Shown here piece after piece: positions 62,697 to 64,000 of a stretch of DNA of 64,000 nucleotides. The translations under genes were made by a program, and so were the position numbers. Each line of letters begins with the position of its first letter. The stretch's first letter is position 1. The notes below the pieces were generated by a model that did no database searches, was not told the DNA's origin, and was given only the letters and a program-made list of their open reading frames with translations. The DNA comes from Terriglobus albidus (lineage in GTDB: Bacteria > Acidobacteriota > Terriglobia > Terriglobales > Acidobacteriaceae): the NCBI RefSeq assembly GCF_025685425.1, contig NZ_JAGTAS010000058.1, positions 930,001-994,000 of the forward strand, given 5' to 3'.

Positions 62697-64000
62697 ATGG
62701 TAACTACGTACGCTCCGAAGCCTGTCGCGGCACCTTCGCGCCTGACCAGCACCCGCAAGCGCCGGATCTGGATACTGTCGCTCGTCTGGGTGGCAGTCTA
62801 TTTTGCAAGCCTGTTCTCTCCTCCGTTGCTCGACGACGCGGACGCCACCCATGCCCAGGCTGCCGCCGCGATGGCCCGCACCGGCGACTTCGTCACTCTT
62901 TACGTCAATGGCATCCGCTACCTGGAAAAGGCCGCTCTGCCCTACTGGCTGGTCGCGGTCGATTACCGCATCTTCGGCTTCAACGCCTTTGCCACACATC
63001 TGCCCCTCGCTCTTGGCGTAGCTATGCTGGCTGCTCTTGCTTATCGCTGGGGCAAGCACGCCATTTCCCGGACAGCGGGCTTCTACGCCTCTCTGGCAAC
63101 GCTTACTACGGCAGGGGTCTTTCTCTTCACGCGTATCTTCATTCCAGAGGTGCTGCTTTCGTTCTTTCTTTGCGCCTCACTCTACTGCCTGCTGCGTGGG
63201 CTTGAGAAGGCGCGCGTGGGCTACTTCTATGGCATGTGGATCGGTCTCGCACTCGCCGTTATGACCAAGGGGCTCATCGGACTGGTCTTCCCTATGGGCG
63301 CAACGGCGATTTATCTGGCCATCACCGGCGAGTGGCGCCGCTGGCGCGAACTCCGTCTTGTTACAGGAGGCCTTCTCTTTCTCGCCATCGCCGCTCCCTG
63401 GCACATCCTTGCCGGTCTGCGGAACACCGGCGGCGTGAACGGACACGGCTTTTTCTGGTTCTACTTCATCAATGAACACGTGCTCCGTTTCCTCGGCGAG
63501 CGCTATCCGAAGGACTACAACAAGCTGCCCGGCTATCTCTTCTGGCTGCTGCACCTGGTCTGGCTCTTCCCCTGGTCGCTCTTCCTTCCCGTCGCCCTGC
63601 GTGACCTGTGGACCAACCGCTCCAGATATCTGCGTCCGTACAGCTTCCATCAGCGCTCTGTCCTTCTGCTCGGCATCTACGCCGCCATCGTCCTGGTCTT
63701 CTTTTCCATCTCCACCAACCAGGAGTACTACACCTTCCCGGCCTATCTGCCGATCCTTCTTCTCATCGCCTTCTCTCTTGCCCGTCGCGAAGACAAGGTC
63801 CTGCGTGGAAATCTGGTTACCGCAGCACACGTCATCTTTGCCATGCTTGGCTTTCTAATCGCCGGAGCACTCTTCTACGGCCTGTGGAGCTCACGCAATC
63901 TTCCTTTCGAGCCTAGCATCGGAGACCTCTTGGCCCATCGCGCCGTAGGAGACTACACGCTCTCGATGTCGCACTTCTTCGACCTGACCGCAGCTTCCTT
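62697..64000 (+). CDS. ArnT-like membrane glycosyltransferase (GT39/GT83), 3' end cut by window
   Basis: At least 434 residues from MVTTYAPKPVAAPSRLT; continues beyond the window. Ten or so spans. The first periplasmic loop carries LLDDADATHAQAAAAM with the acidic pair expected of PMT/ArnT catalysis and the EKAALPYWLVA stretch; GVFLFTRIFIPEVLLSFF and VMTKGLIGLVFP are typical of the ArnT group. It transfers a sugar from an undecaprenyl-phosphate carrier to lipid A or protein (inferred). Confidence 0.87.
   Translation, partial: MVTTYAPKPVAAPSRLTSTRKRRIWILSLVWVAVYFASLFSPPLLDDADATHAQAAAAMARTGDFVTLYVNGIRYLEKAALPYWLVAVDYRIFGFNAFATHLPLALGVAMLAALAYRWGKHAISRTAGFYASLATLTTAGVFLFTRIFIPEVLLSFFLCASLYCLLRGLEKARVGYFYGMWIGLALAVMTKGLIGLVFPMGATAIYLAITGEWRRWRELRLVTGGLLFLAIAAPWHILAGLRNTGGVNGHGFFWFYFINEHVLRFLGERYPKDYNKLPGYLFWLLHLVWLFPWSLFLPVALRDLWTNRSRYLRPYSFHQRSVLLLGIYAAIVLVFFSISTNQEYYTFPAYLPILLLIAFSLARREDKVLRGNLVTAAHVIFAMLGFLIAGALFYGLWSSRNLPFEPSIGDLLAHRAVGDYTLSMSHFFDLTAAS

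Overview
The window looks like chromosomal DNA of a soil Acidobacteriota member (Terriglobia/Acidobacteriaceae-like). This is inferred from the moderately high GC, the mix of genes (BshC for bacillithiol, OPT transporter, patatin/BamA outer-membrane protein, many secreted TonB-C and DUF proteins), Gram-negative envelope proteins, and intergenic gaps filled with several families of short palindromic repeats. No plasmid, phage, CRISPR or transposase gene is visible.

Layout. 1-5.7 kb: fabD translationally coupled to an orphan peptide-type ABC ATPase, a metallophosphoesterase, and a patatin-BamA type outer-membrane protein. 5.9-10 kb (minus): rplM-rpsI, rpsB, tsf and an RtcB RNA ligase, with intrinsic terminators. 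10.4-17.4 kb: a TonB-C protein, a polyprenyl-sugar module (GT2-GtrA fusion, GT-C-like membrane protein, EmrE-type SMR), then hemE-hemH and two small zinc-binding proteins. 17.7-24.5 kb: a TolC-like protein, a very large secreted SGNH-type protein of foreign-looking composition, 1.5 kb of decayed DNA, and tRNA-Arg. 24.6-30.1 kb (minus): Tat-exported sugar isomerase, a YheT-type hydrolase operon, DUF72 protein behind tRNA-His, HNH nuclease, ComF. 30.2-37.3 kb: OPT transporter, DUF2059 protein, two tandem mini TonB-C proteins, protoporphyrinogen oxidase. 37.4-47.1 kb: BshC, Nudix hydrolase, cold-shock protein, PolX, glycine oxidase, citrate synthase. 47.6-64 kb: DinB protein, cysteine desulfurase and MnmA (tRNA thiolation), envelope proteins, GH57 glucan branching enzyme, a membrane protein/methyltransferase/M1 peptidase/membrane protein run, SixA and Ppx/GppA (convergent), and an ArnT-like glycosyltransferase cut by the window end.

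The most unusual content is not in the genes but between them. At least five distinct repeat families recur: (A) mosaic palindromes bounded by GGGTGCCCC/GGGGCACCC; (C) about 160-bp GTGGGAG...CTCCCAC elements; (D) and (E) about 115-bp elements with terminal inverted repeats and a shared core hairpin, resembling MITEs; and (F) heptamer/octamer tandem arrays. Arrays of family F and both copies of family E start exactly at or within a few bases of a stop codon, and several F arrays bracket terminator hairpins. This stop-codon anchoring is the observation I would follow up first.
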